NCBI GenBank assembly: GCA_024698325.1 | Contig: JAILRG010000093.1 | Span: forward strand, 1-33,926 | Reading direction: 5' to 3' | From: Treponema sp. | Lineage (GTDB): Bacteria; Spirochaetota; Spirochaetia; Treponematales; Treponemataceae | DNA length: 33,926 nt | Part shown: positions 32,855 through 33,926 of the stretch, one piece after another | How the letters are laid out: every line of letters starts with the position of its first letter | How positions within the stretch are numbered: the stretch's first letter is position 1 | Position numbers and translations under genes: made by a program | Notes under the pieces: model-generated | What the model saw: only the letters and a program-made list of their open reading frames with translations | What the model was told of the DNA's origin: nothing | Databases searched by the model: none

Positions 32855-33619
32855 TTAATTGATGCAAAATGCTGTATAAAATGTGGTTTTTAGCTGTGCG
32901 GAAAGCTCTCGTATGCTTGTGCCGCGGATTTCTGCCGCCGCCTGATATACGCGCACAATCTCTTCAGGCGCTGTTTTGCTTTCGCCTTTGAGCGTCTGGT
33001 ACGGTGCATCTGTTTCTAAAAGCAGCCGGTCTGCCGGCAGTGCCCGCACGCAGGAAATGGCGCTTTTTTTGCCGTTAATAATCGGCTTCCCAAAGCTAAA
33101 AAAGCCGTTTACGCCATGACGCAGCAAAGAAAGCGCGTCCTGTTCGCTTCCCATAAACGAATGGAAGATGACCGCCGGAAGCCGGGAAAGCAGCTTGCTG
33201 TCGCGAAAAAGCCGGTCAAGCGCTTTGCGGGTGTGGTTTACAAGCGGTACGCCGTATGTTGCGGCCAGCTCCAGCTGCGCGTGCCAGACCTCTTCCTGCG
33301 CCTGTTCCTGAGAGGCAAACTCCGGCGTAAAAAAATCAAAGCCAGCTTCCCCCACCGCCTGAATGCGTCCCGAGCGAAGCAGCTCCTCTAAAAAGGGGAT
33401 GTTTTCTGTAAGCGGCGCCTGGGGATGTATGCCGAAAGCACTTACTATGCGCGGCGCTTTCAGCCCGGACTCGGCCGCATGCGCCAAAGCACGCGCTATA
33501 AGAGATTCCTGCGCGGCAAATTCCGCCGTGTCGTGGGCACAGGTACAGGCCGCATAGTCAGCAAAGTCCGGCACATGGCCGCACTGCACCAGATGCAGGT
33601 GCGCATCACAAAAAGTCAT
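32855..33619 (-). CDS. TatD-family metal-dependent hydrolase
   Basis: A 254-residue cytosolic protein of the amidohydrolase superfamily. Metal ligands are visible in family order: CDAHLHL at the N-terminus, AVGEAGFDF, PLVNHTRKA, VIFHSFMGS and LLLETDAPY. Members are Mg-dependent 3'-5' nucleases or deoxyribonucleases linked to DNA repair and RNA quality control; the exact substrate of this one is not predictable. The in-frame TTG at 33655 is rejected because it is part of the -35 box; ATG 33619 follows a TATATT box by 7 nt and starts right before the conserved MTFCDAHLHL. It reads toward the OmpA operon but is separated from it by the AT-rich region. Confidence 0.87.
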   Translation of the reverse strand: MTFCDAHLHLVQCGHVPDFADYAACTCAHDTAEFAAQESLIARALAHAAESGLKAPRIVSAFGIHPQAPLTENIPFLEELLRSGRIQAVGEAGFDFFTPEFASQEQAQEEVWHAQLELAATYGVPLVNHTRKALDRLFRDSKLLSRLPAVIFHSFMGSEQDALSLLRHGVNGFFSFGKPIINGKKSAISCVRALPADRLLLETDAPYQTLKGESKTAPEEIVRVYQAAAEIRGTSIRELSAQLKTTFYTAFCIN

Positions 33620-33655
33620 GTACAGAAATATACCTTCTGGGGAAATCGAAAGCAA
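33620..33655 (-). promoter_or_regulatory. Promoter of the tatD-family gene, leaderless geometry
   Basis: On the minus strand TTGCTT (33650-33655), a 17-bp spacer and TATATT (33627-33632) are followed by 7 nt and ATG 33619. An AAGG four bases before the ATG-proximal sequence is too far (about 13 nt) to be a good ribosome site. The geometry matches the pfp and FHA promoters. Confidence 0.65.
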
Positions 33656-33672
33656 GATATACCTTGTATTTC

Positions 33673-33708
33673 AAAAAAAAGGCAGCTCCCGCTCCTTGGG
33701 CCGCTGCC
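33673..33708 (-). terminator. Intrinsic terminator for a leftward transcript from beyond the window
   Basis: On the minus strand GGCAGC pairs with GCTGCC, with an inner CCC/GGG pair, and eight T residues follow (A run at 33673-33680). It stops transcription entering from the right, just before the tatD promoter. The gene it serves is outside the window or is a non-coding transcript in 33709-33926. Confidence 0.75.
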
Positions 33709-33785
33709 GAGCCCGAAACCACCGGAAAAGGCTTTTGCCCCTGCCAGTTCAATGCGGCAGTCGTGTTGCCGACTTTAATAATGGG

Positions 33786-33813
33786 ACCTCTAAAAACTTC
33801 AGTTTTTAGAGGT
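33786..33813. repeat. Perfect 13-bp palindromic hairpin, copy 1 of the CTCTAAAAA element
   Basis: ACCTCTAAAAACT (33786-33798) and AGTTTTTAGAGGT (33801-33813) pair perfectly with a 2-nt gap. The same CTCTAAAAA/TTTTTAGAG core recurs at 33873-33907. It is not inside any supported gene. Confidence 0.75.
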
Positions 33814-33830
33814 AACTTTAAAAATGCGAT

Positions 33831-33863
33831 GTTTTAAGTCGTGATATTTTAACGACTTAAAAC
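33831..33863. repeat. Perfect 12-bp inverted repeat, second hairpin
   Basis: GTTTTAAGTCGT (33831-33842) and ACGACTTAAAAC (33852-33863) pair perfectly around a 9-nt loop. Its 3' end overlaps AAAACTCG (33859-33866), which can alternatively pair with CGAGTTTT (33894-33901). Confidence 0.75.
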
Positions 33864-33868
33864 TCGTC

Positions 33869-33912
33869 GGGTTCTCTAAAAAATTGCCGTAGGCGAGTTT
33901 TTAGAGATACCC
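33869..33912. repeat. 14-bp inverted repeat, copy 2 of the CTCTAAAAA element
   Basis: GGGTTCTCTAAAAA (33869-33882) pairs with TTTTTAGAGA plus ACCC (33898-33912) with one bulged T and a 15-nt loop. Together with the two hairpins to the left it fills the last 140 bases. The remainder of 33620-33926 holds only the tatD promoter and the leftward terminator; I see no supported gene there. Confidence 0.7.
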
Positions 33913-33926
33913 ATAATATAAAAGCA

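Noticed and set aside
33425-33809. Plus-strand open frames crossing the tatD 5' end and the terminator
   Set aside because: They run through a promoter, a terminator and palindromes and lack a ribosome site. The leftward frame over 33620-33830 is also open but holds no recognisable domain.
33786-33912. CRISPR array
   Set aside because: The repeated cores are palindrome arms at irregular distances with no constant-length spacers and no cas genes.

Overview
The window reads as chromosome of a Treponema-like spirochete. This is inference from gene content, since no rRNA or tRNA is present to anchor taxonomy. The supporting signs are relaxed-lipobox lipoproteins, an OmpA-type barrel protein paired with a giant lipoprotein, a phosphofructokinase with pyrophosphate-type signature residues, a CimA/LeuB branched-chain route, a Ser/Thr kinase with FHA and PPP-type phosphatase neighbours, and moderate GC. 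Gene density is high, and no phage, transposase, CRISPR array or tRNA was seen.

Layout. 1-1457: C-terminal part of a GLUG-repeat surface protein, cut by the window edge. 1479-4398: divergent PPi-type phosphofructokinase (-) and citramalate synthase cimA (+), whose promoters have overlapping -35 boxes. 4519-14971: a carbohydrate locus running lacI-type regulator, solute-binding lipoprotein, two permeases, amylosucrase-type GH13, a GH65 phosphorylase fused to a beta-phosphoglucomutase-like HAD domain, and a PfkB-type fructokinase. 15074-16168: leuB. 16272-19286: FHA protein, PPP-like phosphoesterase and membrane Ser/Thr kinase. 19389-23659: lon with a long charged N-terminal extension, followed by a membrane diguanylate cyclase. 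23741-25378: class I fumarase. 25469-32670 (-): OmpA-family barrel protein followed by a 1845-residue repeat lipoprotein. 32855-33619 (-): TatD-family hydrolase. 33673-33926: a leftward terminator and a cluster of AT-rich palindromes cut by the window edge.

How the genes fit together. The sugar locus forms a coherent route. An Agl-like ABC importer lacking its own ATPase gene would bring in sucrose or a related alpha-glucoside. The GH13 enzyme would split sucrose into an alpha-glucan (or glucose) plus fructose. The GH65 half would phosphorolyse an alpha-glucobiose to beta-glucose 1-phosphate, which its own HAD half would turn into glucose 6-phosphate. Fructokinase would make fructose 6-phosphate, the substrate of the PPi-type phosphofructokinase upstream. 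The arrangement recalls the E. coli ycjM-W locus, but with different enzymes and a fusion. CimA and LeuB share the citramalate route to 2-oxobutyrate.

The most striking sequence-level pattern is regulatory. Four promoters (pfp, cimA, FHA gene, tatD) place the -10 hexamer only 6-7 nt from the start codon, with a -35-like hexamer exactly 17 bp upstream. These mRNAs should be leaderless. lacI, lon and fumarase would have leaders of about 3-11 nt without a Shine-Dalgarno. In contrast, genes inside operons, and leuB, have good Shine-Dalgarno sequences.
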